Numbered from the stretch's first letter, positions 15,851 to 24,950 are shown. The stretch is 26,352 nucleotides of DNA from Methanocalculus sp. (GCF_029762515.1 NZ_JARVGN010000001.1:1-26352); one strand, 5' to 3'. Translations and numbers: made by a program. The notes: generated by a model from the letters alone, not told the origin.

Positions 15851-16946
15851 GGTTATCAGCCACGAAGTCCAGCACCTCGTTCAGTGTCCCCTCACCGGTG
15901 TAAGCGTTCATCTCACAGCTGGCATCGCTACATGGCCCATACACATTATCCATTTTTTCCTTTGTCTTTTTGAGCGAGTTGATAGCTGTGCCCAGAAGAT
16001 CACGGTCACGTAATGCAGTAAGGTATGCGACCGAAAGTGACCGTGGCTGTTGAGATCCTCTCTCAACGAGCAGGTAGGAGGCATATGCCCGTGACGCAAA
16101 TGAGGCTTGTTTGCCTGTTGGAGCTACTTTAACTGCTGCCTCGGTCAGTGCACGAAGGGCCTTGTCTGTAAGTGCTTCATCTTTGCCAAGGTTTTCTTTT
16201 AATAAATCACGATTGACACAGAGATAGAGGTAAAAAAGCCCCGCTGCAAATTCGGTCTCTCCAAGGTGCCCTGCACCCGCATCCTCCTCACCTCGGTTTA
16301 GATCATCCACTGCAGTGAAGTAGTCGTCTTCCACAGCGACCTCATTGACTGTTATCGCGTGAGCGACCTGGACCGCCGCCTCAAAGTTGTAGGCCGGGGA
16401 TCCTGCAAGCATCCGTCCAAACATTGCAATATCGGCACCAGAAAGCCGCCGGGTTAGAAGCTTCTTATCCTCTTCATCAGGAGCCGCTCCACTCGTAACA
16501 GTCTTTTTGATAACCTGCTCGATAGCCGCGATCTCCTCGGGAGAAAAGTGAGCGAGCTGCTCAATCTCAAGTGAGGTATCGCCCGCCTTCAGCTTCCCGA
16601 AAGCTCCGGCAATCTCTCGTGACCATGGGAGGGCTATCTCCGATGGGACTGGAGTAAAAACCGCAGTTACTTTTTCTTTTCCTGAAATTAAATCATTTAG
16701 GAAGATACCTGTTGTCATAGACTTCTGGATCAGAACGCCCATTTCCTTTGTTCTAACACCCAGTTTGTCGGCAAGTGCCTCTGAAAAGATATCTGATGTT
16801 CGCCAGGCACGTTTCAGGCTTTGTGATGAGATTCGCAGCCTCTGGGTTCCTCCCATCGTTGCAGTCTTCGGCCTTCCGAGATCATCACGGTTTAAATTCG
16901 ATGGTGGGTACGATACAAGAATATGCAGTTGAATAAATTCACTCAT
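15843..16946 (-). CDS. cas7e: Cascade backbone subunit Cas7e (CasC)
   Basis: Cas7e (367 aa) forms the six-copy backbone that lines the crRNA in Cascade. The start MSEFIQLHILVSYPPSNLNRD and the following TATMGGTQRLRISSQSLKRA match the CasC N-terminus and its RNA-binding RRM core. The ATG at 16946 is preceded by AGGAGGTT, the strongest ribosome binding site in the cas operon, which fits the need for many copies. It lies 18 nt after the cse2 stop. The C-terminus (EMNAYTGEGTLNEVLDFVAD) is family-typical. No deletion or frameshift is seen. Confidence 0.96.
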   Translation of the reverse strand: MSEFIQLHILVSYPPSNLNRDDLGRPKTATMGGTQRLRISSQSLKRAWRTSDIFSEALADKLGVRTKEMGVLIQKSMTTGIFLNDLISGKEKVTAVFTPVPSEIALPWSREIAGAFGKLKAGDTSLEIEQLAHFSPEEIAAIEQVIKKTVTSGAAPDEEDKKLLTRRLSGADIAMFGRMLAGSPAYNFEAAVQVAHAITVNEVAVEDDYFTAVDDLNRGEEDAGAGHLGETEFAAGLFYLYLCVNRDLLKENLGKDEALTDKALRALTEAAVKVAPTGKQASFASRAYASYLLVERGSQQPRSLSVAYLTALRDRDLLGTAINSLKKTKEKMDNVYGPCSDASCEMNAYTGEGTLNEVLDFVADNHA

Positions 16947-16964
16947 AGAGAACCTCCTTTTAAG

Positions 16965-17471
16965 TTACTTTTCAGAGGGCGCTTCCGAGTAGTAGTCGAA
17001 CGCCCATGTTTTCTTCGTCCTTTCATTCCACCAGTAGAGGCCGTCTGCCATGCTTGGAATATTAGCTGTTCCATCCAGCAGTCGGACGATACGGATCATA
17101 GGCCCGTAGAGTTCACCAGAGTCATCGATCTTTAATAGTCGGCGGAACCGCAGGCCGCTCACCAGTGATCGGTCGCTTTCTTTCTTGTGACTGGCCATCT
17201 GTTGAGAAAATCTGTGGGATGAATCAGGTGTTTTCACATGTGATAGTACTCCGGCAACTGTCGCCAGATCATCCGGTTTTATCGGTGCAATCTTCCCAAG
17301 GGAGAGCCGAAGCCGGTGATATGCCGGGAGAAAAGCAACCTCAGTCCTATTTCTGCACCGACGGAGTTCTGCCCGGTCGCCATGATTCTCCTGCAGGCCT
17401 TTCCACCATGCAAGAAGTGTCTCCTGAGCCTCAGGTTGAGCAGTAAATGATAGATACTTCATTTTGTTCAT
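16965..17471 (-). CDS. cse2: Cascade small subunit Cse2 (CasB, Cas11)
   Basis: Cse2/Cas11 (168 aa from the ATG at 17471; E. coli has 160). Two copies run along the Cascade belly and hold the displaced DNA strand. It is all-helical and basic, with ALLAWWKGLQENHGDRAELRR-like first helix pattern and the late RLLKIDDSGELYGPMIRIVRL segment, which fit the family. Several in-frame ATGs are available (17486, 17471, 17462). I prefer 17471 because it follows the cas8e stop by 4 nt and has GGAAGATGA upstream; 17486 overlaps cas8e by 11 nt and lacks a binding site. The subunit is poorly conserved, and the assignment rests also on its exact place between cas8e and cas7e. Confidence 0.9.
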   Translation of the reverse strand: MNKMKYLSFTAQPEAQETLLAWWKGLQENHGDRAELRRCRNRTEVAFLPAYHRLRLSLGKIAPIKPDDLATVAGVLSHVKTPDSSHRFSQQMASHKKESDRSLVSGLRFRRLLKIDDSGELYGPMIRIVRLLDGTANIPSMADGLYWWNERTKKTWAFDYYSEAPSEK

Positions 17472-17475
17472 AGTT

Positions 17476-19137
17476 TCATCTTCCATTGTATTCAGAGGAA
17501 TTATTTTTTGGTTGTAAATCAAGCGTTTTTAGGATCTCTGGGTTGCTTTTCGATGTGTTATCCTGTAAATATTTATACGCCAATGAAATTCGTTTTGGAT
17601 CGGCGATCCCGATCATGTTCAGCTGCGTGAAGTCATCAAAGAGCGTTTCAGCTTCATTTTCGAGGATACCAATCCATCTCCATTTCGCAGTGTTAGTATC
17701 CTCTCCATTTTCCATCATGTCTTTCAGAAGATACAGGGATTTATAGAACTCTGCCTCAGTATTCTGCCAAAACTTGAATGTAATTGAAGTAAAAAGTGTT
17801 TTTTTGAAATTATCTTTAATCCTTTCCTGTTTTACTGAGTCTTTTTGCTTCTGATCATGTGTTTCAGTTTTTTTCGGCTCATAAAACGCAGACCAAATTG
17901 CATATTTAGTTTTATTTATGACTATCGTGGCTGTTTTTATCAGCTGAGCAGTAACCACCTCGTAATCTTCTCGGATCAAGGGATTAACCTTGATGAGTGG
18001 CATCGTACCTTCGTACCAGCACAGAGGTTTAAATAGTTTAATTTTATCCATCTCATAGCCAAAGGTCCAGAGCCGAAAAGGTAGTTCAGGAAGATCGTTT
18101 TGCCGATAGGAGCGGAAGTTATGTACCACAACCGCTGGTATAGTACTCCGATCAGTATCACTCTGAATCAGACCAAGCCAGTTTCGATATGAAATGCCTC
18201 CTGGCTGCCCTTTTTGAGGGATAAGCTTGCCACTCTTTCCATTAGTATAGGCAGTAAGCACATGCTGCCAGTTTCCACTATAGTTCACTCCCATGTTCTT
18301 TGTTAAATAACTCGTGTAGAGACGATCTGAACTGCAGCCGCAGAGATCGCAGATTCCCTTCGTGGTAGTATCACATTCAAGGCGTATTCGCCTGGGCATT
18401 CCCCAAAACATCTGCGCTGGATTGACGTGTTGTGGAGTGGTTTCACTTCCTTCACTCTCGCTTGTCCTGGTCGGGGCAAGCCAGGGAAAGATATCATTTT
18501 CATCCTGTTTCTCAGGATTGCCATATCTCGTAAACGAATCGCTGGGAATAACGTTCAACCAGATAGTCTCCCAGAGAGTTCTACTAATGACAATAGATGT
18601 CAGAGGACCTCCCCCTCTAAGAGATGTACGGTGTCCACGACCTCCACTGGGTGCATTTGTTTGAAGTGTATAGAGTGCCATAGCACAGCATGGTAAACAG
18701 AGCTGTTGCACCGTATTGCGTTTGATAAAGTGATCAGTGTTTTCTTTTAAGGCGTTCTCGCCGGGCATCTCAATTAGTAGCTGCTCAATTCTCCAAGAAT
18801 TCCCTTCAGACAGATTTATATCCTGCATGAATCGTGGCCCTTCACCATCGAGTTCAAAAGCGTACGCGTACCGCTCAAACGAGTCTCTCAGATACTGTTC
18901 ATCAGGTGGGGACTCGAATTTCCTGAACCATTCACGTTCGTTTTTTGGGGGGCAGGTTGTCTGCATCAACCCGATGAGGAACTGGATGAGTGCTCCGTTG
19001 AAATCGGGTCTGGGGGCGGCAAGCCGAATCAGAGGATTTGTTTCGTGATCCAGAGCAACTTGCCAGGGTGCAATGCATACTTCTGTCGTATCTTCCCGGA
19101 TCGCGGGTATCCATGTGTCCTGGATAAGATTGACCAT
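17476..19137 (-). CDS. cas8e: Cascade large subunit Cas8e (CasA, Cse1)
   Basis: Cas8e (553 aa) recognises the PAM and recruits Cas3. The start MVNLIQDTWIPAIRED matches the CasA N-terminus, and the conserved middle part shows FNGALIQFLIGLMQTTCPP, then AALYT-like LYTLQTNAPSGGRGHRTSLR, then MFWGMPRRIRLE. A CDLCGC motif near the centre is probably a zinc site, present in many Cas8e proteins. I chose the ATG at 19137, which has GGAAGT upstream; an in-frame GTG at 19206 would add 23 residues without family similarity. It is the first gene of the Cascade-adaptation operon. The 226-nt gap from cas3 suggests its own promoter. Confidence 0.95.
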   Translation of the reverse strand: MVNLIQDTWIPAIREDTTEVCIAPWQVALDHETNPLIRLAAPRPDFNGALIQFLIGLMQTTCPPKNEREWFRKFESPPDEQYLRDSFERYAYAFELDGEGPRFMQDINLSEGNSWRIEQLLIEMPGENALKENTDHFIKRNTVQQLCLPCCAMALYTLQTNAPSGGRGHRTSLRGGGPLTSIVISRTLWETIWLNVIPSDSFTRYGNPEKQDENDIFPWLAPTRTSESEGSETTPQHVNPAQMFWGMPRRIRLECDTTTKGICDLCGCSSDRLYTSYLTKNMGVNYSGNWQHVLTAYTNGKSGKLIPQKGQPGGISYRNWLGLIQSDTDRSTIPAVVVHNFRSYRQNDLPELPFRLWTFGYEMDKIKLFKPLCWYEGTMPLIKVNPLIREDYEVVTAQLIKTATIVINKTKYAIWSAFYEPKKTETHDQKQKDSVKQERIKDNFKKTLFTSITFKFWQNTEAEFYKSLYLLKDMMENGEDTNTAKWRWIGILENEAETLFDDFTQLNMIGIADPKRISLAYKYLQDNTSKSNPEILKTLDLQPKNNSSEYNGR

Positions 19138-19306
19138 GTGTATACTTCCATAACTATTGCGGGTTGTGACCACTAACGCGAATCTCTGATCAGCCGCTGT
19201 TGCCACAAACTGACAAATAATCTTGTAATAGTTGAATAATTACAGAGACCTTAAATCTTCTTACCGCACCGTGAAAGTAAAAATAATACTCGTAAAAACT
19301 AATTCT

Positions 19307-19319
19307 CACATAATATGTG
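19307..19319. promoter_or_regulatory. 13-bp palindrome in the cas3-cas8e intergenic region
   Basis: CACATA-A-TATGTG is a perfect inverted repeat with a one-base centre, in the AT-rich 226-nt region (19138-19363) where the cas8e operon promoter must lie. It stands about 170 nt before the cas8e ATG. A candidate TATA-like sequence GATTTAAGG (minus strand, near 19250-19258) is also present. The palindrome could be an operator; this is inference. It shares the core ATAATAT with the palindrome at 22234-22250. Confidence 0.35.
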
Positions 19320-19363
19320 CGATAAAAGATTCTGCTGAGGTGTTTTATTTTTATGAAAGAATG

Positions 19364-22090
19364 TTATTTTGCCTCCCGATACACCTGCAGACCTGTTCTT
19401 TGATCATATTGTACCTGGATCTCTCGACCGCGTCCATCAAGTGCTTCTCCCATCCAAATTCTTCCAGATTGTGTGAGTGGAAGCAGAATCATTCCTTCAC
19501 CTCTACCCGGCATCGCTTTCAGCACCTCCGAAACTGCCTTTTTTAGCGCCCCCTGATACTCTGCCGGTCTGGAAAACATTGTTTCCCTGACACTCAACCG
19601 GCTCATATCCCAGGCATACGTCGCTGTATCCGACCAGGGGCAGAGCACCTTTCCGTCCCAGCGTGCGAGCGTTATTGTGACGCTCAAAGCATTAAGCCGT
19701 GTAGGCGTTCTTGTTTCCTCCTCCCAGTTGCCGGGTGTCGCCTTGTATCCATCATCAATATTCAGCGCATTTAGATGTGCGATAGTGATATTGCCCATAT
19801 CCTGTCCATCTGCCACGAGGTCGCGTCGGGCAAGTGCCTCGGGGATGGCTGTCTGAGCTTCAGGTGCAAAAACACTCTCTATATAATGCCGCGCGTCCTC
19901 AGGGAGGACAATCTCTCCTCTTTCTTCGAGAAAGTGAGCAGTTAGCCATAGTTGACCATGTTTTGGGTAGACATATGCTCCACCACGGAACATCTGTTTA
20001 TACCACTCTTCATCTGGTGTGTCAGTCATCCGTGGTGCTAGCACAAGGAGAGTGGGTGTTCCCCGGTCACCACGCTGATGCCGGTGCAGTCGCCCGGCAC
20101 GCTGGATGATGAGATCGATCGGTGCAAGATCGCTCGCCATAAAATCGAAGTCAAGATCGAGAGACTGCTCCACCACCTGGGTAGCGATCAAAAGTTTACC
20201 CTGCCGTTCATCACCGTTACTGTTCTTTCCAAATTTCCTGAGCACGTCCTGCTCGATAGCCAGTCGATCACCCATAGCGAACCGGGCATGGAAGAGTAGC
20301 ACATTCTCTTCACCGAGCAGTCCGGTAAACTGTTGGTATGCCAGAATCGCATCATCAACGGTATTTCGAATCCAGCAGGCACACTGACCCTGGTTAATTA
20401 CATACTGAATCCGATCCATCACCTCATGATGCGAATCGGTAAGATCGACCTTCACGACTTTTCTTGATCGATTGTCTGATGAGAGGGGTGTTTCAAGGAG
20501 TCCACTTGCAGATACCGCAGTCAGGAGTGGATAGGCCGTTTCCCGGAGTGGAACTGTGCAATAGCCGATCCCCTTGCAGAAACTCGCAATCAGTTCTTTC
20601 CGCTGATGCATCGGGAGAGTTGCAGAAAGGAGGATTGCACTCCCGCCGAATGCTGCATGAAATGTCAGCAGGTGGCAGAGTAATGTATGCATGTACGCAT
20701 CGTAGGCATGAACCTCATCAACAATTAATACGCTCCTCGCAAGCCCGAGAAGGCGAAGTGATTGATGCCTGAATGGTAGAATACTCATCAGAGCCTGATC
20801 GATTGTCCCTACACCAAGTGATGCCAGGAGAGCCTTTTTTCGGCTATCAGATAGCCAGGATGCACACCAAACGGAGGCAGGGAGCTCTCCGTCGCCATAT
20901 TGCATCATGGCATTCTCGGGGGCTGGACCTATTGACTGGCGGAACATATCCGAGAGGTGGCGGGCGCTGTGGGCAAGGACAAGCGATGGGGTTTCGCCGT
21001 AAGCGAATAACCGGTGGTATGCTTTTCCAAGTCTTTCATACATGGCATCGGCTGTCGCCATTGTTGGCAGCCCGATAAAGATGCCCTCTGCAACGCCGCA
21101 CTTCAATAGTCGATGAGCCAGGACAAGTGCTGCCTCGGTTTTTCCTGCTCCGGTCATCTCCTCAAGGATAAAGAGGCTTGGAACCGGATCAATATCGCAG
21201 GCTGAAACGACCTCTTGAAGATCGGTAGGAGATGTCAGATCGGGGAATAGAGCCCCCATACCGGTTTTTTGGGAGATTGTAGACGGCATCATTCCACTCT
21301 CTTTCACTGCCTTCTCTGCCCGGGGAAGTGCATTTTGATTCCAGTACTCATCAAGAGGCATAATTTCAGAGCATTCTGGGAAGTAATCGGTATTGGAACC
21401 GAGCCAGTCGGAGAGGACAACCAGTCCGGCCATTAGCCACGACGTCCTTGTGAAGGAATCGAGGAGTTCCTCACTGAAGGATGGCATGGTCTTGCTACTC
21501 AACTCTCCAAAGAAGAGGGTTGAACAAGATTCACCGAATGCCATAGCTGCCTCCCGATCTTCCGGGTCAAAGAGTTTTTCAAAAACTATGTCGGTGGTTC
21601 CTCGTCTCGGAGGCACGCCGTGATGCCCGCTGACAGCATGAAACCACGGCCGCCAGAGATCCTTCCAGTCTTTAAAAAAACCTGAATCCTTGAATTTAAA
21701 CCAATTCCTCTCATGGGAGCGTAGTAAGAGAGCCTTCTCTACAAGAATGAGCGCCATATCGTCATGCCGGACAGAGTATGGACCAGAATAATTCTTACCC
21801 TGTAACTTGAGGAGGAGTTCTGGTTTGAGATGCTGAAAGCGGTTCGAGAATTTTCCGACATCGTGCATCGCCAGAAACCAGAGAATAAGATCATGGACAA
21901 TTTCTTCGGGGAGCTGTAATGCATCGGTGAACTTGCTTAAAAGAAGTTGCTCATGACGAAGCAGGATGCTTCCAACGGCTGCAACGTCCAGACAGTGGTA
22001 TGGAAGAAGGTGATAGCCTGAAGATTCTGATTCTTCTTTCTTCGCTTTTCCCCAGTACAAGAAATAAGGTTCTGTTGGTGTAGAATTCAT
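19364..22090 (-). CDS. cas3: CRISPR-associated helicase-nuclease Cas3 (HD + DExH)
   Basis: Cas3 (908 aa) is the nuclease-helicase that Cascade recruits to degrade target DNA. The N-terminal HD nuclease domain holds His32 (YHCLD), the His76-Asp77 pair with Lys80 (AMHDVGKF) and SGHHG at 154-158. The SF2 helicase domain has Walker A MTGAGKTE (312-319), motif II DEVH (458-461), motif III SAT (489-491), and QRAGRLHRH as motif VI (663-671). The C-terminal domain ends LDGRGREIQVQYDQRTGLQV. All catalytic residues are present. The ATG at 22090 has no ribosome binding site, but an AT-rich GATAATATAATC on the minus strand at about 22152-22163 may be its TATA region. It is upstream of, and separately promoted from, cas8e. 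Confidence 0.97.
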   Translation of the reverse strand: MNSTPTEPYFLYWGKAKKEESESSGYHLLPYHCLDVAAVGSILLRHEQLLLSKFTDALQLPEEIVHDLILWFLAMHDVGKFSNRFQHLKPELLLKLQGKNYSGPYSVRHDDMALILVEKALLLRSHERNWFKFKDSGFFKDWKDLWRPWFHAVSGHHGVPPRRGTTDIVFEKLFDPEDREAAMAFGESCSTLFFGELSSKTMPSFSEELLDSFTRTSWLMAGLVVLSDWLGSNTDYFPECSEIMPLDEYWNQNALPRAEKAVKESGMMPSTISQKTGMGALFPDLTSPTDLQEVVSACDIDPVPSLFILEEMTGAGKTEAALVLAHRLLKCGVAEGIFIGLPTMATADAMYERLGKAYHRLFAYGETPSLVLAHSARHLSDMFRQSIGPAPENAMMQYGDGELPASVWCASWLSDSRKKALLASLGVGTIDQALMSILPFRHQSLRLLGLARSVLIVDEVHAYDAYMHTLLCHLLTFHAAFGGSAILLSATLPMHQRKELIASFCKGIGYCTVPLRETAYPLLTAVSASGLLETPLSSDNRSRKVVKVDLTDSHHEVMDRIQYVINQGQCACWIRNTVDDAILAYQQFTGLLGEENVLLFHARFAMGDRLAIEQDVLRKFGKNSNGDERQGKLLIATQVVEQSLDLDFDFMASDLAPIDLIIQRAGRLHRHQRGDRGTPTLLVLAPRMTDTPDEEWYKQMFRGGAYVYPKHGQLWLTAHFLEERGEIVLPEDARHYIESVFAPEAQTAIPEALARRDLVADGQDMGNITIAHLNALNIDDGYKATPGNWEEETRTPTRLNALSVTITLARWDGKVLCPWSDTATYAWDMSRLSVRETMFSRPAEYQGALKKAVSEVLKAMPGRGEGMILLPLTQSGRIWMGEALDGRGREIQVQYDQRTGLQVYREAK

Positions 22091-22460
22091 CTTGTTAATT
22101 GACAGTATCTGACGTGAGATATTACTGTTTGGTTTTGATCATTGTCTGATTGATTATATTATCAAATGAATTGATTTAAGCCTACTATCATTCATCTGCT
22201 AATGTTCAAACCTCTCATTTACCAACTAACCAATAGTTATAATATAACTAAGAGTTAATGCTATTGAGTGAAACCACTGGATCATACGAATCCATACTCC
22301 CGGCACAGATGAAGAGAAGAGGATACAGATGCAGCCTGTCTCCTCTCCATGCCCAAAAATACGGGCGTGGAGAAGGGATACCGATGCCTGCCGGGAGGCG
22401 TTTGTGGAATTGGTCTGATCAAAGCGGAATAACACCAACAATGTCTTGGAAGCGATCTGA
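22091..22460. promoter_or_regulatory. 370-nt divergent intergenic region with a 17-bp palindrome
   Basis: This region separates cas3 (minus) from the flavodoxin-ferredoxin gene (plus). At 22234-22250, TAGTTATA-A-TATAACTA is a perfect inverted repeat with a one-base centre. At 22150-22165, TTGAT and ATCAA flank six bases and overlap the likely cas3 TATA box. From about 22260 the base composition returns to coding-like GC content, but no convincing protein is visible on either strand; it may be a long leader or an eroded gene. Confidence 0.45.
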
Positions 22461-23258
22461 ATGGAAATCTCATCTCTGAAACTGGTATATTTCTCACCTA
22501 CGGGAACAACGCAGGCGGTTGTGAATGGCATTGCGTCTGGAATTCATTGCAACAGGGTGGAGCAGCTTGACATAACCCGCCCTTCTACACGGGAAGAGCC
22601 GCTCTCCCTATCGGAAAAGGAATTGCTCATCATCGGTCTGCCGGTGTATATGGGGCGGGTTCCGGCACTCTTAACCGATTGGCTGCAGATGATGAAGGCA
22701 GTCAATACGCCTGCTGTCTGTGTTGTCGTCTATGGCAACCGCGTGTATGAAGATGCACTCCTTGAGCTGACGGATTTCGTACGTGGAGCCGGATGCAACC
22801 CGATCGCCGGTGCAGCATATATCGGGGAGCATTCCTTCTCCTCTCCACAAACGCCAACCGCAGAAGGCCGCCCTGATGCAGCTGACCTTCAGCATGCAAC
22901 AGAGTTTGGGCGAAAAATCTCGGAAAAACTGGCATCTCTTTCATCGCCGATGATCCCGGATCTGTCTATCCCCGGCTGCCATCCGTACCGGGGAGATTCG
23001 AAACTGTGGGTCGTTGATTTTATTGCAGTCAGTGATGCATGTATTGGTTGTAACGTCTGTGTGGATTCCTGCCCGACAGGTGCAATCGATCCTGAGGATC
23101 CACGGCAGATTAGGATTGAAGCATGCATTACGTGTTGTGCCTGTATCAAAAAATGCCCGGAACACGCAAGGATGATGAAGCCCGGTCTTGTCAGGGATGC
23201 CTCGGTGCGCCTGAGTACACTGTATACGGAGCGAAAAGTGCCGGAATTATTTCTATGA
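22461..23258 (+). CDS. Flavodoxin-ferredoxin fusion protein (EFR1-type)
   Basis: A 265-residue protein with an N-terminal flavodoxin-like domain and a C-terminal di-cluster ferredoxin. The FMN phosphate loop is SPTGTT (12-17), and the later YGNRVYEDAL fits the second flavin contact. The ferredoxin part has CIGCNVCVDSCP (194-204) and CITCCACIKKCP (222-232), giving two [4Fe-4S] clusters. Such proteins move electrons between ferredoxin-type donors and flavin acceptors in anaerobes, but the partner is unknown. The next plus-strand genes, NudC and TetR, follow with gaps of 58 and 81 nt, so it may head a small operon. The ATG at 22461 has GGAAGCGAT about 5 nt upstream as a weak ribosome binding site. 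Confidence 0.88.
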   Translation: MEISSLKLVYFSPTGTTQAVVNGIASGIHCNRVEQLDITRPSTREEPLSLSEKELLIIGLPVYMGRVPALLTDWLQMMKAVNTPAVCVVVYGNRVYEDALLELTDFVRGAGCNPIAGAAYIGEHSFSSPQTPTAEGRPDAADLQHATEFGRKISEKLASLSSPMIPDLSIPGCHPYRGDSKLWVVDFIAVSDACIGCNVCVDSCPTGAIDPEDPRQIRIEACITCCACIKKCPEHARMMKPGLVRDASVRLSTLYTERKVPELFL

Positions 23259-23316
23259 TGCGCCGATCTGATCCGATAATCAGGAGATCATGAAGAATTA
23301 AGAATCAGGATGTAAT

Positions 23317-24159
23317 ATGAAGCACCAACCTTTCTATTCAGTTCGCCCCCTCTGCCCCGCCTATCCCGAGCCAGCAGATTATTCGGCAGCACAGAAACGC
23401 TGGATTGTTGTACAGGGCAATGCTGTCTTCTATTGCAGCGGTTCTGGATCTGGGACTGTCCTCATGCCGGATCCGCTTCCGGATATTTATGCATCCTCAC
23501 CACCGGTATACCTCGGCATACGCGATGATTGCATCTACCATGCCGTTGAGATCCCCGCTTCTGCCACGCCACCGGCTGACTGGATTCTGTCGCCTGTCCG
23601 GGAGCTGGACGGTAAGGTTCCTGGTATCGAAATGGCTTTTTCTGCCTATGCAGTCCGTATGGTTGATTATGAGATGTCGAATGCCTTCTGTGGCAGGTGT
23701 GGTGCCAGGACACGCCCTCTCAATACAGAACGGGCTCGGATCTGTAACGAGTGCAATCAGATCATCTACCCCCGGATCTCGCCTGCCATCATCGTCCTGA
23801 TAAAAAGAGGCGATGAGATCCTGCTCGCCCGCTCCCCCCGTTTTCCTCCTGGTGTATACTCGGTTATTGCCGGCTTCAATGAACCCGGTGAGAATCTTGA
23901 GGTGACTATACACCGGGAAGTTGGCGAGGAGGTTGGCATAAAAGTGCATAATCTCCGGTACTTCGGGAGCGAGCCATGGCCGTTTCCGGATTCGCTCATG
24001 ATCGGCTTTGTGGCAGATTATGCCGGCGGAGAGATCCGGATTGACAATAATGAGATTGAGGCGGCTGGATGGTTTAAACGGAATGAGCTGCCTCCATCTC
24101 CTTCAAAGACGAGTATTTCCAGGGCACTTATTGAGGCATGGATTCGGGGGGAGATCTGA
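23317..24159 (+). CDS. nudC: NAD(+)/NADH diphosphatase, NudC type (Nudix)
   Basis: A 280-residue Nudix hydrolase that should cleave NADH (and possibly NAD-capped RNA) to NMN(H) and AMP. The zinc ribbon has Cys125, Cys128, Cys143 and Cys146 (FCGRCG, CNEC). The Nudix box at 186-208 fits the consensus exactly: Gly, five residues, Glu, seven residues, REVGEEVGI. The NADH-specific motif after the box is present as SEPWPFPDS (218-226; SQPWPFPxS in the family, so one Gln-to-Glu change). The N-terminal 100 residues form the usual variable domain. An AGGATG lies upstream of the ATG at 23317. It is co-oriented with the flavodoxin-ferredoxin and TetR genes, suggesting a nicotinamide/redox link. Confidence 0.92.
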   Translation: MKHQPFYSVRPLCPAYPEPADYSAAQKRWIVVQGNAVFYCSGSGSGTVLMPDPLPDIYASSPPVYLGIRDDCIYHAVEIPASATPPADWILSPVRELDGKVPGIEMAFSAYAVRMVDYEMSNAFCGRCGARTRPLNTERARICNECNQIIYPRISPAIIVLIKRGDEILLARSPRFPPGVYSVIAGFNEPGENLEVTIHREVGEEVGIKVHNLRYFGSEPWPFPDSLMIGFVADYAGGEIRIDNNEIEAAGWFKRNELPPSPSKTSISRALIEAWIRGEI

Positions 24160-24240
24160 TCCTGCCGGATTATCCCGGTTTGTATTCCAAAGATCAGATG
24201 TGAGGCATACAACATGAATGGAACAAGAAGGAGTTGAGCT

Positions 24241-24870
24241 ATGGGAGTTTCTGAGAGAAGACAACGGGAGAAGGAAGAGCGGAAGAAGGAGATCATCAAT
24301 GCAGCCGAATGCCTCTTCTTCTCCCGTGCATATGATGACGTCTCCATGGATGATATCGCCGCTCAGGTCGAGCTGAACAAGGCAACCCTCTATCTCTATT
24401 TCGAGAGTAAGGAAGCGCTCTATGCTGCTATTGTGCTTCGGGGTGTCCATATGCTGCATGCAAAATACCTGGAATGTATGGAGAATCAGGATTCGGGATT
24501 TCAGAAGGTTGCTCGTATGGGGGAAGCTTATCTTCAGTTTTCAGAAGAATATCCGGATTACCTCCGGATGATTCACTTTTATGGATCTGAACGTTTTTCC
24601 AGAGAGAATCCATATACCGCCGGGATCGGCAGGGGGTATGGAATGTCCCGGAAGCTGCTGCAGGATGCCATCTGTGAAGGTATTGGCGATGGAACGATTC
24701 GATCCGATATCGATCCTTTCCTCATCTCGATGTACCTGATGATCTCGTTTATGGGCACGCTCTCACTGGAAGATAAATGGAAGCAGGTGATTGCAGCAGA
24801 GGGTTTCAGCAATGAAAAGTTCTCAAAAGAGTATTTCCGGTTCATCATGCCTGCGATTACTGGCAGATGA
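24241..24870 (+). CDS. TetR/AcrR-family transcriptional regulator
   Basis: A 209-residue one-component repressor. The N-terminal helix-turn-helix is clear: EIINAAECLFFSRAYDDVSM followed by DDIAAQVELNKATLYLYF and ESKEALYAAIV (about residues 17-65). The C-terminal ligand-binding domain is all helical and its ligand cannot be told. AAGGAG stands 7 nt before the ATG. It is third in line after the flavodoxin-ferredoxin and NudC genes and may repress that cluster; a palindrome at 22234-22250 upstream of the first gene is a candidate binding site (inference). TetR regulators are less common in methanogens than in bacteria. Confidence 0.93.
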   Translation: MGVSERRQREKEERKKEIINAAECLFFSRAYDDVSMDDIAAQVELNKATLYLYFESKEALYAAIVLRGVHMLHAKYLECMENQDSGFQKVARMGEAYLQFSEEYPDYLRMIHFYGSERFSRENPYTAGIGRGYGMSRKLLQDAICEGIGDGTIRSDIDPFLISMYLMISFMGTLSLEDKWKQVIAAEGFSNEKFSKEYFRFIMPAITGR

Positions 24871-24950
24871 TCAGAGGAGTAGCTTGATCTGATCCAAAGA
24901 AGAGAAATCCGGCTCTCCCTCAGTATTGTGGAATTCGCTCGATCTTACAT

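Noticed and set aside
19138..19206. N-terminal extension of Cas8e starting from a GTG at 19206
   Set aside because: The added 23 residues have no counterpart in the family, while the ATG at 19137 begins with the conserved N-terminus and has GGAAGT upstream.
22226..22531. Possible small genes on both strands in the cas3-redox gene intergenic region
   Set aside because: The predicted 73- and 101-residue products have no domain, membrane or composition signal, overlap each other and run into the real flavodoxin-ferredoxin gene. Neither has a ribosome binding site.
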